A stretch of 64,000 nucleotides of DNA from Saccharicrinis fermentans DSM 9555 = JCM 21142 (GTDB lineage Bacteria > Bacteroidota > Bacteroidia > Bacteroidales > Marinilabiliaceae), in NCBI RefSeq assembly GCF_000517085.1, contig NZ_KI912107.1:752425-816424 (forward strand), written 5' to 3'. Shown one piece after another: positions 26,513-36,083 of the stretch. The notes beneath the pieces are model-generated. The model did not search any database, had not been told where the DNA came from, and saw only the letters and a list, made by a program, of their open reading frames with translations. The position numbers were made by a program, and so were the translations under genes. Position 1 is the first letter of the stretch. Every line of letters begins with the position of its first letter.

Positions 26513-29305
26513 TTAATAGTAGCTAGCGTTGTCTCTCGCACTACTGCGTTTTTCGTATTTTAAATCCTGAAGAATGGAGGAGTTTACGTTAATGGAGAAA
26601 AAGTATGATTTGTATGCCCCAACCGGAACTAAGTTAAAGCTCATGCCCCAGCAATGTAAATCTCGTGATATTCTAAGGTTTGTATGTGATATTTCTTTGG
26701 TGTCGAAGTTGTAGCCCGATGAAAATGAGAATTTCCATTTGGGCGTTAATGAGAAGTCTCCATTCAGATTTATATCTGAGGTAACTTTACGTTTATAAGC
26801 CATCTTTTGCTTGTCAAAATCTCCATTAACCATTCTAAAACTATAGTTTAAAGATAAGTTCCATGGAAACTCGAATTTGGTGTATCCGTCATCCGCAATT
26901 TGTGAACTGCCTCTATCTGTACCCCTGGTGTCTGCAAAAGCATCTTCTACTTTGTCGATTCTATCCAGTGGGTTGATCATATCTTCGTCTTCTGGAAATT
27001 CCGCTTCCTCCTCTTCTTCTGGGTTCGATTCTCCTCTGCGTTTTTCGAGCCATTTTTTAATTTTCTCAGATCCAATTGAAACACCGAAGTTAAGATTGGC
27101 AGATTCTAAACGTAATGGCTTACCTGTTGCTTTGTAATGAGATGTGTTGATACGAATGGGCGATCCTGTAGCACTGGTGTCCAGGGCGTAAGGGTCAAAG
27201 GTGGCGCCGAAGTTAATGCTTGTTCCTAAAATTTTTGTTCGTCCACTCATATTAACTTTGGACCATTTTAAAGAGTCGGCCATAAAGTTGTGAGAGGTTG
27301 AAAAATTAAGTCCTTCTAATATTTTTATTTTCTTGAATCCGGTGGTGTCACGATCACTTTTCACCTTCATTTCAAGGGTGTTACCTAGTGATAGCCCCAA
27401 GGAACCCGACTTTCCTCTTCCTGGAGTCCCATATAAGGCGCCGTCGTAAAGAGAATAATCATATCGGATAATAGAATCCTGATCAGGATTATAATATTCA
27501 AACCAATCGTAATAGCCATATTTTTCCTCTCCAAAATCTGGTCGGTATGATAAGCTGGCCGAGGGCGTCATTACATGTCTGATTTTACTTACTTTATCTC
27601 CAAATAATTTTTTCCAGGGAGTAAAGAATGCATAGAATTTAGTGGAAGTGCTTACAGAATAACTATAGTCATATACCCTTTTAAAACCTGTTGTAGTATC
27701 GGCATTGACAACGCTTTCGGAATCCTCGTCCCATTCTTTTGTAATGGATTTTGTATACCATCTTTCTGTGTAATTAAAGGATGGTGTTAGGGTAAAATAT
27801 TTTAACATCTTTAAATTCAAAGATACGGGAACGCTATGCTTCAGCCCATTTTGCCATTCGCTTGGAAATGCTTTGTCTCCAATTTCATATTCTTTTGCAC
27901 TAATATAATTTTTTACATTCCCGGTATAGGACAAACTGAGTTTTTCATACCATGCATCCTGACTTCCGACCTTATCTTTTCTCTTGAAAGGAAAGATGCG
28001 GTTCAAGGTAAGTGTTAAGTCCGGCGATGTAAAGCTAACAGTAGTATCACTGGTGTTTTGTGATGCCAATAGGTTTGCAGAGAAGTTTATACCTGCGTTG
28101 GGGAATCGTCGGCTGTACGATATACTTGATCGCTTGGTGTTGGTTGCTAAAAGGTTGGCGTTGATGATGCTACTTACGTTATTTCTGTCGTAAGAACTAC
28201 TGGAGTAGTTAACGCTGGCAGAAAAAGTCTGGTATGGATTGGCCTTGGTATCTTGTCTATGGGACCATGTGAGTGAAAAATCCTTTGATTTACTGTAATC
28301 AGGTAAATCCTTTTCGCTGGTTACATTTACAATATAGTTTAAATTAAAGCTGCCACTGTATGCGTAGCGTTTCTTATATTTAGAAGCAAAACGTGCACCC
28401 CAGGAGCTGTTGGCATATAAGTCGCCGGTCACTGCCACATCAAAATAATCACTGGCTGCCCAATAGTATCCCCCGTCACGTAAGAAAATACCCCGGGTTT
28501 GTTCTTGACCATAGGATGGCATAATAATACCCGAGCTATAACTGGATGTGGATGGAACAAATCCGAAAGGTATACCAATGGGATATATAGGTATGTCTTC
28601 AATCACCAGATAGGCAGGGCCGGTAATGATTTTTTTGCCAGGAATAACTTTGGCCTTGGTCATGTTAAGGTAAAAGTGAGGATGCTCATGGTTATCACAG
28701 GTGCTGTAGTGACCGTTTTTTATGGAGAAAGAATCATCGGGTGATTTCTTTGCCAGACTACTCACCACATATCCTTCGCCTTGCTCAGTTACCACATGTT
28801 CAATAAGCGCTTTTTCACTTTTAAAGTTATATTTGATGGTTTTCATTTCGTACGATCCCTGTCGATCCGTAAAAACGGGTAATCCTGTAACTACCCCTGT
28901 GGAATCTTCGAGGCCATAGGCATAGGTTAAGCTGCTGTCCAAATCTAGTTCTATACAGGCAGCTGTTAAAGTAATGTCTTGGTATTTAACTTCTGCATCA
29001 CCAAATAAATAAACTTTTCTTGATTCTCCTTTTGCAATATTTCCATTGTGTAATATAATAGAATCTTTGGCAGTGTATTTTACTTCGGCATCAATGCCAA
29101 GGCCTTCGCTATGATGGCTCTTTTTGATGGAGTCTGAAGTCGCTGTTAAACTGTCCGGTTGTTGAACAAGCTCAAGCTCTCTGGCCGATGGAGGAATACT
29201 ATCCCGAACAGCCAATGCCCGATCGCCATTACTCTGGGCAAAGGATAACTGATATAAGAAACAGACCGTCAGTAAGATTGACGAAGTCCGCAGGCATGGC
29301 TTCAT
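26513..29305 (-). CDS. lptD: LptD-like lipopolysaccharide assembly outer-membrane protein
   Basis: The product is about 930 residues from the ATG at 29305; an upstream in-frame start is rejected because MKPCLRTSSILLTVCFLYQLSFAQ is a clear signal peptide. An N-terminal OstA/jellyroll part (about 75-230) carries VYLFGDAEVKYQDITLTA, and a long beta-barrel follows (about 260-930) with alternating aromatic strands, ending without the usual terminal Phe. This is the large Bacteroidota LptD variant that inserts LPS in the outer leaflet. An acidic Glu-rich loop lies near residues 785-800. Divergent from the amidase gene. Confidence 0.85.
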   Translation of the reverse strand: MKPCLRTSSILLTVCFLYQLSFAQSNGDRALAVRDSIPPSARELELVQQPDSLTATSDSIKKSHHSEGLGIDAEVKYTAKDSIILHNGNIAKGESRKVYLFGDAEVKYQDITLTAACIELDLDSSLTYAYGLEDSTGVVTGLPVFTDRQGSYEMKTIKYNFKSEKALIEHVVTEQGEGYVVSSLAKKSPDDSFSIKNGHYSTCDNHEHPHFYLNMTKAKVIPGKKIITGPAYLVIEDIPIYPIGIPFGFVPSTSSYSSGIIMPSYGQEQTRGIFLRDGGYYWAASDYFDVAVTGDLYANSSWGARFASKYKKRYAYSGSFNLNYIVNVTSEKDLPDYSKSKDFSLTWSHRQDTKANPYQTFSASVNYSSSSYDRNNVSSIINANLLATNTKRSSISYSRRFPNAGINFSANLLASQNTSDTTVSFTSPDLTLTLNRIFPFKRKDKVGSQDAWYEKLSLSYTGNVKNYISAKEYEIGDKAFPSEWQNGLKHSVPVSLNLKMLKYFTLTPSFNYTERWYTKSITKEWDEDSESVVNADTTTGFKRVYDYSYSVSTSTKFYAFFTPWKKLFGDKVSKIRHVMTPSASLSYRPDFGEEKYGYYDWFEYYNPDQDSIIRYDYSLYDGALYGTPGRGKSGSLGLSLGNTLEMKVKSDRDTTGFKKIKILEGLNFSTSHNFMADSLKWSKVNMSGRTKILGTSINFGATFDPYALDTSATGSPIRINTSHYKATGKPLRLESANLNFGVSIGSEKIKKWLEKRRGESNPEEEEEAEFPEDEDMINPLDRIDKVEDAFADTRGTDRGSSQIADDGYTKFEFPWNLSLNYSFRMVNGDFDKQKMAYKRKVTSDINLNGDFSLTPKWKFSFSSGYNFDTKEISHTNLRISRDLHCWGMSFNLVPVGAYKSYFFSINVNSSILQDLKYEKRSSARDNASYY

Positions 29306-29732
29306 GCCATGATATAGTTTGTGTTTAGTAACAGTCAATGAAATAGCGATTTTGTGATTCAAATTGGCACAAAAATAAATAAAAATTGGTGACACCATTG
29401 GTTTATTTTATAAAATAAGCGATGCACCTTAACAATGTTTTCAAAGGTTTTCGTTAAAACAGTTTGAGACGAAACAAAAATGATACCATAAAACAGCCAA
29501 TCAACTTAAAAGAATCGTTCTTTCGGATGCTTACATGACCCGATTGTTTTGACGGTATTTATTGCGTGTTTTTTTTATCATTCATTATTTTTGTGAATAA
29601 ATAAAGCGAAAAATACGTATTCGTTTATATAATTACTAAATTTATTGATGGGCCTAAAGTGATAATATATTAATTAAAGCTATTTTTGACGATTCTGTTA
29701 GTATTAAAGTGCGAATAAAACGAGGAATGACA
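29306..29732. promoter_or_regulatory. Divergent control region between lptD and the amidase gene
   Basis: A 427-base AT-rich gap. On the minus strand TATTTTTG at 29370-29377 is a candidate lptD -7 box. On the plus strand TATTTTTG at 29586-29593, with ATTG at 29561-29564, is a candidate amidase promoter with a leader of about 135 bases. No gene or repeat module seen. Confidence 0.5.
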
Positions 29733-30818
29733 ATGAAGTTATTGACAATTGCCGTATTTACTATATTATTTTGGACCTGTGTGGAAGGAGTGAAGGCACA
29801 ATCAACCGGAAAGCTGAAAAAAGTTGTGATTGATGCTGGTCATGGAGGAAAGGACCCGGGAGCGCATGGTAAGTATTCGAAAGAAAAAGATATTGTATTG
29901 GCCGTTGCGTTGAAGCTAGGCAATTATATCGAGAAGTATTTACCTGAAGTGGATGTGGTTTATACGCGTAAAACAGATGTGTTTATACCCTTGAACGAAA
30001 GAGCGGCCATTGCTAACAAATCAGACGCCGACTTATTTATTTCTATACACGCGAACTATATTAGTAATCCTAAGATTACAGGTACAGAGACTTTTGCTTT
30101 AGGCTTACATAGGACAGATGATAACCTGGAGGTTGCCAAAAAAGAAAACTCGGTGATTGTTTTGGAAGATGACTATACTACAACCTACGAAGATTTTGAC
30201 CCTAGTCTGGCCGAATCATACATTATATTTGAGTTATATCAGAATATCTACCTTGATCAGAGTTTGGAACTGGCTCGATTGGTACAAGAGCAATTTAGTA
30301 AAAGAGTGGGCCGGAGAAATAGAGGTGTTAAGCAAGCTGGTTTTCTGGTTTTGCGTGAGACGGCTATGCCCGGTGTTCTGGTAGAATTAGGTTTTTTGAG
30401 TAACTCCAACGAGGAAAAGTATTTGTCGTCTAATGAAGGTCAAGCCTTATTGGCTTCTGGAATTTTTCGTGCCTTTAGAGCTTATAAGGAACAATTCGAT
30501 GCCAAGAATAATCTGGATATGCCCGCCGAGAAGATGGTTGCTGAGGAAAAATCATCAGAAATTGTATATCGAATACAAGTGGCGTCTAGCAAAAAGAAGA
30601 TTAAACAAGGGACCTCTATTTATAGGAAATTTGATGATGTGTTTGAGTACCAGGATGGAAATATGTATAAGTATGCCATTGGTAAAGCAAGTAGTTTTGA
30701 TGAGATACGTAAAATAAATGCCGAAGTAAAAAAGAAAATTAAAGATTGCTTTGTAATTGCTTTTGAAGATGGAAAACGTATCCCTCTCTCGGAAGCACGA
30801 AAAAAATCAAAGGAATAA
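29733..30818 (+). CDS. N-acetylmuramoyl-L-alanine amidase (Amidase_3) with SPOR-like tail
   Basis: The product is about 361 residues. The ATG at 29733 is preferred because GAGGA lies seven bases upstream and it opens the signal peptide (MKLLTIAVFTILF...VKAQ). The catalytic domain (about 25-265) has VVIDAGHGGKDPGA (first zinc His), the conserved Glu in the SKEKD segment, FISIHAN (second His) and the C-terminal LVELGFLSN with the catalytic Glu. A C-terminal region (about 285-345) with YRIQVASSKKKI resembles a SPOR peptidoglycan-binding fold. It cleaves stem peptides from glycan in cell separation. Confidence 0.9.
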   Translation: MKLLTIAVFTILFWTCVEGVKAQSTGKLKKVVIDAGHGGKDPGAHGKYSKEKDIVLAVALKLGNYIEKYLPEVDVVYTRKTDVFIPLNERAAIANKSDADLFISIHANYISNPKITGTETFALGLHRTDDNLEVAKKENSVIVLEDDYTTTYEDFDPSLAESYIIFELYQNIYLDQSLELARLVQEQFSKRVGRRNRGVKQAGFLVLRETAMPGVLVELGFLSNSNEEKYLSSNEGQALLASGIFRAFRAYKEQFDAKNNLDMPAEKMVAEEKSSEIVYRIQVASSKKKIKQGTSIYRKFDDVFEYQDGNMYKYAIGKASSFDEIRKINAEVKKKIKDCFVIAFEDGKRIPLSEARKKSKE

Positions 30819-30905
30819 CGCATGGGGTAATGAACAACTCTTATCTGGTGTGGGGGCATCGGGTACATGTGAATGGCTAGGCCGGTAATGAAAAAAATGA
30901 TAACC

Positions 30906-31901
30906 ATGAGTAACTTTATTCCTAAAGTAAATAATAATTCAAGCGTACCAAAGTTTTTGCAGTTAGTGCGCTCCTTCGAAGATGCGGTAAAAAGTAAGTT
31001 GCTCGATGTGGGTGATATGTTGCCTTCGGTTAATGAGTTGTGCAAAGAATGCGGTTTGTCAAGAGATACAGTATTTAAGGCTTATACCGAACTTAAAAAC
31101 CGTAAATTAATTGAGTCGGTACCTAATAAAGGATATTATGTGGCCAGTGCCACGCAAAATGTATTTTTATTTTTAGATACCTTTAAAGCTTATAAGGAAG
31201 TGCTGTATGGTGCTTTTAGAAACGCCTTACCAAGTAGTTATAATGTAGATGTGCATTTTCATCATTACAATCCCAGGGTTTTTGAAGATATTGTTTTAAA
31301 TGCGATTGGTAAATACAGCCATTATATTATCATGAATTTTGATGATAAAAAGGTAAAGAGTGCCGTAACTAAAATTGACCCTTCCAAGTTGTTGTGTATT
31401 GATTGGAGCATCAATGTGCCTGAACAATGTTCGTTCCTGGGACAGGATTTTGGAGACCCGGTTTATGACAATATGGTTTTGATACAGGAACGATTAAAGA
31501 AATATAAGAAGTTGGTTTTTATTTATCCGGAATTTACCAATCATCCTATTCAAACCATTAGTGCATTTGAAGCATTTTGTGTAGATCATCATTTTGATTA
31601 TGAGATAATATACAAAGTGAAGGATATAGTTGTTCAACGAGGTGAATTGTATTTTACAGTGAGTGATAGGGTGATGGCAAAAATATTGGATTTTGCACAG
31701 GAGTTGAACTACTCAACGGGAACCGATATAGGTATTATATCATATAATGAAACACCTACAAAAAAATATATAAAAGAGGGGATCACTGTTATCTCAACTG
31801 ATTTTGATAAAATAGGGACTAAAATGGCAGATTTTATTATGAGTGGAAATAAAATACGCGAGTTTATACCAACCGAGATGATTTTGCGAAACTCATTGTA
31901 A
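30906..31901 (+). CDS. GntR-type winged-helix regulator with LacI-like ligand-binding domain
   Basis: The product is about 331 residues from the ATG at 30906; ATGs at 30873, 30888 and 30897 are also in frame. A GntR winged-helix domain (about 5-78) has LPSVNELCKECGLSRDTVFKAYTEL in two stretches, and the remainder (about 85-331) has the alternating alpha/beta pattern of periplasmic-binding-protein-like sensor domains. Such chimaeras control sugar utilisation genes in Bacteroidota (AraR- and FucR-like). No sugar operon is adjacent, so its target is not local. It follows the amidase by 87 bases. Confidence 0.82.
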   Translation: MSNFIPKVNNNSSVPKFLQLVRSFEDAVKSKLLDVGDMLPSVNELCKECGLSRDTVFKAYTELKNRKLIESVPNKGYYVASATQNVFLFLDTFKAYKEVLYGAFRNALPSSYNVDVHFHHYNPRVFEDIVLNAIGKYSHYIIMNFDDKKVKSAVTKIDPSKLLCIDWSINVPEQCSFLGQDFGDPVYDNMVLIQERLKKYKKLVFIYPEFTNHPIQTISAFEAFCVDHHFDYEIIYKVKDIVVQRGELYFTVSDRVMAKILDFAQELNYSTGTDIGIISYNETPTKKYIKEGITVISTDFDKIGTKMADFIMSGNKIREFIPTEMILRNSL

Positions 31902-32091
31902 ACCTTGAATTGAACTTTTTTTAAAAAAATTCCTATTGACATTGTCATATTTATGTAAGTTATTTGCTGTTAAGCATGATGCTAATATGGAGTTACTTTA
32001 TTGATCATGCTTAAATTGTTAAATTCATTGTTGTATTGTCTTACAGGTGGTTTTGCAGCAAGTTTTGTTAAATGTAAATAATTAGTGGATA

Positions 32092-32907
32092 ATGGAAAAA
32101 GTAATGGAATTTTTTACTGAATCGAAGGATGTTATTATTACGTATGGAGGTCAACTCGTACTGGCAATATTAACGCTTATTATTGGTTTTTGGATCATTG
32201 GAAAGATTACCAATGTCATGAAGAAGATGTTTGAAAAGAAGGGTTTTGATGAAACACTTCAACCTTTTTTAATTGGGCTACTTAATAGCTTGTTGAAAAT
32301 TATGTTGATTATCAGCGTGATGACAATGGTGGGTATTGAAATGACTTCTTTTGTGGCTATATTGGCAGCCGCTGGTTTAGCCGTTGGAATGGCTCTTTCA
32401 GGTACCCTCCAGAATTTTGCAGGGGGTGTTATGTTGTTGATACTGAAACCGTTTAAAAAAGGTGACTTTATTGAGGCCCAAGGCTATGCTGGCGTGGTGG
32501 ATGAGATACAAATTTTTGTGACTAAACTAAAGACTTTGGATAACAGAAATATTTATATACCCAACGGAGGATTAGCAACCAGTAGCTTAATTAATTTTTC
32601 ACAAGAACCGACACGTAGAGTAGATTTTTCTTTTGGTATTGGTTATGGAGATGATATTGATAAAGCGAAGAAAATCATTGCCGATGTAATTGATGCAAGC
32701 GGCAAGGCGCTTGCCGATCCTGCTCCGTTTATAGCAGTAGGAGAGTTGGCGGATAGCTCTGTTAACCTTACCACTCGAGTATGGGTTAAATCGCCAGATT
32801 ATTGGAGTTTGTTTTTTTATATGAACGAAAATGTTAAAAAAGAATTCGACAAGCAAGGTGTTTCCATTCCTTTCCCACAAACAGATGTGCATTTGTTTAA
32901 GGAATAA
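32092..32907 (+). CDS. mscS: Small-conductance mechanosensitive channel, MscS family
   Basis: The protein has 271 residues, close to E. coli MscS. Three membrane helices lie at about 15-40, 60-82 and 90-115, with TM3 carrying the Ala/Gly-rich pore pattern ILAAAGLAVGMALSGTLQNFAGGVMLL. The cytosolic cage (about 120-271) has KPFKKGDFIEAQGYAGVVDEI and the NIYIPNGGLATSSLIN motif. It opens on membrane tension to release solutes in hypo-osmotic shock. Monocistronic, with a terminator just after it. Confidence 0.93.
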   Translation: MEKVMEFFTESKDVIITYGGQLVLAILTLIIGFWIIGKITNVMKKMFEKKGFDETLQPFLIGLLNSLLKIMLIISVMTMVGIEMTSFVAILAAAGLAVGMALSGTLQNFAGGVMLLILKPFKKGDFIEAQGYAGVVDEIQIFVTKLKTLDNRNIYIPNGGLATSSLINFSQEPTRRVDFSFGIGYGDDIDKAKKIIADVIDASGKALADPAPFIAVGELADSSVNLTTRVWVKSPDYWSLFFYMNENVKKEFDKQGVSIPFPQTDVHLFKE

Positions 32908-32928
32908 GTGATATTTTATACAGTTTCG

Positions 32929-32967
32929 CGGGCTTTAATTGCATTTGTCGATTAAAGCTCGTTTTTT
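32929..32967 (+). terminator. Terminator after mscS
   Basis: CGGGCTTTAAT (32929-32939) pairs with ATTAAAGCTCG (32951-32961), followed by TTTTTT. Confidence 0.85.
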
Positions 32968-33030
32968 GTATACTGGATTGGGACAAGATGCTTTTAGTCA
33001 AACAATTATAAATTAAACTAAACGATAAAG

Positions 33031-33912
33031 ATGAGAAAGTGTATTCTAATTGTATTTTTATGCTTTATTACCATGGTCTCTTGGGCACAGGAGGTAAAAA
33101 ATGATTCTATTCAATATTGGAAGTCAGGAGCTACTACTTCCTTGAACTTCTCGCAGGTTTCGCTGACTAACTGGGCCGGTGGAGGAAATAACTCAGTGGC
33201 TGCCACTTTTTTGTTTAAAGGATATTTAAATCATAAGAAAGGAAAATTGGCCTGGGATAATACCTTGGATGTGGGGTATGGAATTACCAAAACCGGAGAT
33301 TATAAAATGGCTAAATCGGAGGATAGATTCCAGTTTACTACTAAATTGGGTTACGAAAATGGAAATCATTGGTTTTATTCAGGTATGGCAGATTTTAAAA
33401 CTCAATTTGCGGTGGGGTATAAGGACCCTTTGGTACAGGCTACTAAAATTTCGGAGTGGATGGCTCCGGGTTATTTGCAGTTTTCATTGGGTATGGATTA
33501 CAAGCCTTCTGAAAACTTTTCCATGTTTATTTCTCCTATTGCCTCTAAAATAACATTTGTGTTAAACGATTCTCTGTCCAATGAGGGAGCTTTTGGAGTG
33601 GAAGCTGGAGAAAGTACCAGAAGTGAATATGGTGCTTCTATTAAGCTGTTGGCACAAAAGAAAGACTTGATTAAGAATGTTAATGGCTATACTCGCCTGG
33701 ATCTTTTTTCCAATTATGAGAGTGCACAAAATGTGGATGTGGATTGGGAGTTTGGTTTTGATATGAAAGTAAATAAATTTTTAAGTGCAGTATTTAAGAC
33801 AAATATTCTTTACGATGATGATGTAAGTTACGTCGATGACCAAGGAGAGAGTAAAGGACCTAAGGTTCAGGTAAAACAATTGTTTGGTGCAGGATTGACT
33901 TATTCGTTTTAA
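33031..33912 (+). CDS. DUF3078 outer-membrane beta-barrel-like protein
   Basis: The protein has 293 residues. The signal peptide (MRKCILIVFLCFITMVSWAQ) is followed by the DUF3078 opening WKSGATTSLNFSQVSLTNWAGGG and alternating beta strands, ending LTYSF with a C-terminal aromatic as in outer-membrane barrels. The domain is Bacteroidota-specific and of unknown function. It is flanked by terminators on both sides, so it forms its own unit. Confidence 0.85.
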   Translation: MRKCILIVFLCFITMVSWAQEVKNDSIQYWKSGATTSLNFSQVSLTNWAGGGNNSVAATFLFKGYLNHKKGKLAWDNTLDVGYGITKTGDYKMAKSEDRFQFTTKLGYENGNHWFYSGMADFKTQFAVGYKDPLVQATKISEWMAPGYLQFSLGMDYKPSENFSMFISPIASKITFVLNDSLSNEGAFGVEAGESTRSEYGASIKLLAQKKDLIKNVNGYTRLDLFSNYESAQNVDVDWEFGFDMKVNKFLSAVFKTNILYDDDVSYVDDQGESKGPKVQVKQLFGAGLTYSF

Positions 33913-33962
33913 CCCTAAAGGTGCATCAGAAAATATATTAAGTTTTGAATCTAATTTTTAAT

Positions 33963-33995
33963 AAAAAGCCCGGAGCATAGTTTCCGGGCTTTTTT
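33963..33995. terminator. Bidirectional terminator between DUF3078 and sulfatase genes
   Basis: AAAAAGCCCGGA and TCCGGGCTTTTT pair perfectly around GCATAGTT, with A and T runs on both sides serving both converging genes. Confidence 0.9.
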
Positions 33996-34037
33996 ATTAA
34001 CTTGTAAAGTATATCATCATGCAATATTGCTGATTGC

Positions 34038-35900
34038 TCAGGAGATTATATTCAGATATTTGAGTCGCTGTTGTACCATCTTGTTTTCTTGTGTAGTCGT
34101 TGGTATTTGGTCTAGTTGTATATCAAATTTATACTTGTGGCTACCGTCTTTCATTAAAACAATGGAGTTTAGTATTAAGAGCGCTTCATTACTATCTTTA
34201 GATGTATATAGAGCATGTGTCATTACTTTTGAAGGGTTTTCGATACCGGTCATGCCTAAAAATTCTGCGGCTCTAACGCGGTTCATCAATTCCTTATCTT
34301 CTTGGGCAATGTTTTTAATGAGGGCAGCAAACTCTTTGGCTTCATTTTCAAATTTTGTACAAACAATCAAAGCCCAATATCTACTTAGCCAGTCATCAGA
34401 TTTTAATAAGTCGGATAATTGACTTTTTGCTTCATTAAAAGGAAGGAGTTCTAGGTTTGCGATGTCAATGTATTTATTAATTTGTGCTTTATTTTTTTGT
34501 CCAAAAGCCACAGGGTTATCAAAAGCATTTTTGATAAGATAATACTCAGGATAGAACGATAAATCAGGCATGCTTTTGAGCTTGTTAGTAAGTCTTTCTC
34601 GCATTTCTAATAATGTAGTCTTGTAATTTTCGTTGTTTATCAAGTTGACAGTTTCAAATGGATCAGCTTCAACATCGTATAAGGCTTCTGCGGGTTTTGT
34701 GTGAAAGAATTGATCTTGTATCTCGTTGAGTTTTTTGTCTTCATGCATCTGTGCCCATTGTTGGTATGCCAGTTGTTTATATCTATAGTTGTTCATGAGT
34801 CCATCATAATTGAAAGGTTCAAAATGGCGAATGTATTTGTATTTTCCTTTTCTGATGGCTCTTACCATGTCGTATTTCTCGTCGAATCTATCGGCATAAC
34901 TGAATGTTTCGTCTCGATTATTAAGTTCTTCTTCTGAAATGTTCTTACCTAGGAATGGTTTGCCATCTATTCCCTTGGGTATTTCAACACCGGCCAGATT
35001 AAGTATGGTGGCTCCAAAGTCAACGAAGCTTACAAAACCATCGTTTTTGGTTCCTGGTTTGATATTTACAAGATGCTCATATTTTTTAGGGATATGTACT
35101 ACTAGAGGTACGTGTAATCCGGTCTCGAACAAATATCCCTTACTGCCGGGTAATACACCACCATGGTCGCCGTAATAAAATACGAAAGTATTTTCCAGTA
35201 GGCTGTCTTTCTTAAGTTCAGCAAGTATGTCGCCCACTTGGCGATCCATTTCCATGATTTTATCCCGATACCAAGCATTGGTATACTTCATCAGTTTAGT
35301 ATTGGGGTGATTGGGTTGTACAAAACACTTGTCAGGATCGGTTTCTGTTTTTTTTGTTTCAAAGTCTTCTTTTGAAAAGTGTAAGCAGCCTTCATGGGTC
35401 GTACCAATATTTTGGACGTAGAAAAATGGCTGGCCTGGTTTTCGGTTGCGCCAGTGGGCTTTTTTACTGGACTCGTCCCATACACTGTCTGATTTAATAA
35501 TATTGTAATCTTCTTTGTTGTTGTTGCCGGTATAATATCCGGCAGCTTTTAAATAAGCCGGGTACATCTCAATGCCTTGGGGCATGGGTACTTTTTCTAA
35601 TTTTCGGTGGTAGTGAGATGCCATTCTGGGGCCGTAACACCCAGAGATTAATGTTGAACGTGCGGCACTGCAAACAGCTGCATTTGAAAATGCATGGGTG
35701 AACACAACGCCGTTTTCTGCTAGAGAGGCAATGTTAGGGGTTGGAACACCATGTTCATCAAACATATCCATATAGTGTTTGGAATTATCTTCAGACGTTA
35801 TCCAAACAATGTTGGGATGTTCTTTCTCTATTTTCGCCTTTTTACAAGCGGAGAATGCCGATATTAGAGCGGCAAATAGCAAAAGCTTTGAAAGTTTCAT
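34038..35900 (-). CDS. Sulfatase (formylglycine-dependent, alkaline phosphatase fold) lipoprotein
   Basis: The protein has 620 residues. The lipoprotein signal ends at SAFSAC (C19). HPNIVWITSEDNS starts the metal site, and C77-S-A-A-R81 in NAAVCSAARST is the CxAxR site converted to formylglycine, as in family S1 enzymes. FVFYYGDHGGVLPG supplies the second metal ligands. It probably removes sulfate from glycans in the periplasm; the heparan/N-sulfatase-like (S1_8-type) group is the nearest by appearance. A helical C-terminal region (about 470-600) looks HEAT-like. No other polysaccharide-utilisation gene is adjacent. Its start is the ATG that ends a type 2 module. Confidence 0.88.
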   Translation of the reverse strand: MKLSKLLLFAALISAFSACKKAKIEKEHPNIVWITSEDNSKHYMDMFDEHGVPTPNIASLAENGVVFTHAFSNAAVCSAARSTLISGCYGPRMASHYHRKLEKVPMPQGIEMYPAYLKAAGYYTGNNNKEDYNIIKSDSVWDESSKKAHWRNRKPGQPFFYVQNIGTTHEGCLHFSKEDFETKKTETDPDKCFVQPNHPNTKLMKYTNAWYRDKIMEMDRQVGDILAELKKDSLLENTFVFYYGDHGGVLPGSKGYLFETGLHVPLVVHIPKKYEHLVNIKPGTKNDGFVSFVDFGATILNLAGVEIPKGIDGKPFLGKNISEEELNNRDETFSYADRFDEKYDMVRAIRKGKYKYIRHFEPFNYDGLMNNYRYKQLAYQQWAQMHEDKKLNEIQDQFFHTKPAEALYDVEADPFETVNLINNENYKTTLLEMRERLTNKLKSMPDLSFYPEYYLIKNAFDNPVAFGQKNKAQINKYIDIANLELLPFNEAKSQLSDLLKSDDWLSRYWALIVCTKFENEAKEFAALIKNIAQEDKELMNRVRAAEFLGMTGIENPSKVMTHALYTSKDSNEALLILNSIVLMKDGSHKYKFDIQLDQIPTTTQENKMVQQRLKYLNIIS

Positions 35901-35996
35901 GTGTTTAAAAAATTAGCGAAACTTTACTAACCAGCGCATATTTTAATCATTCACCTGTGTGTCAAATTATTTGCTCTGGCCATGCCAGTTTCATAT
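35895..35996 (-). repeat. Dispersed structured module, type 2 (copy G2)
   Basis: Minus strand: CATATGAAACTGGCATGGCC then AGAGC, GACACACAGGTGAATGATTA, and GGTTAGTAAAGTTTCGCTAA, ending CACATGAAA. CTGGC-ATG-GCCAG is a perfect local hairpin. Its ATG is the sulfatase start codon. Confidence 0.8.
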
Positions 35997-36083
35997 GTTT
36001 ATAAATTATTTTCTAAGGCCATATGTAACTCGCCCGTATTAATCAAGGTCTTGTGTGTGGCTATTCCTATGGCTCGTTTTATG
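35988..36083 (-). repeat. Dispersed structured module, type 1 (copy G1)
   Basis: Minus strand: CATAAAACGAGCCATAGGAA, CACACA, then GGGCGAGTTACATATGGCCT and AATAATTTATAAACATATGAAA. It joins directly to the type 2 module, in the opposite order to the pair at 8104-8299. Confidence 0.75.
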
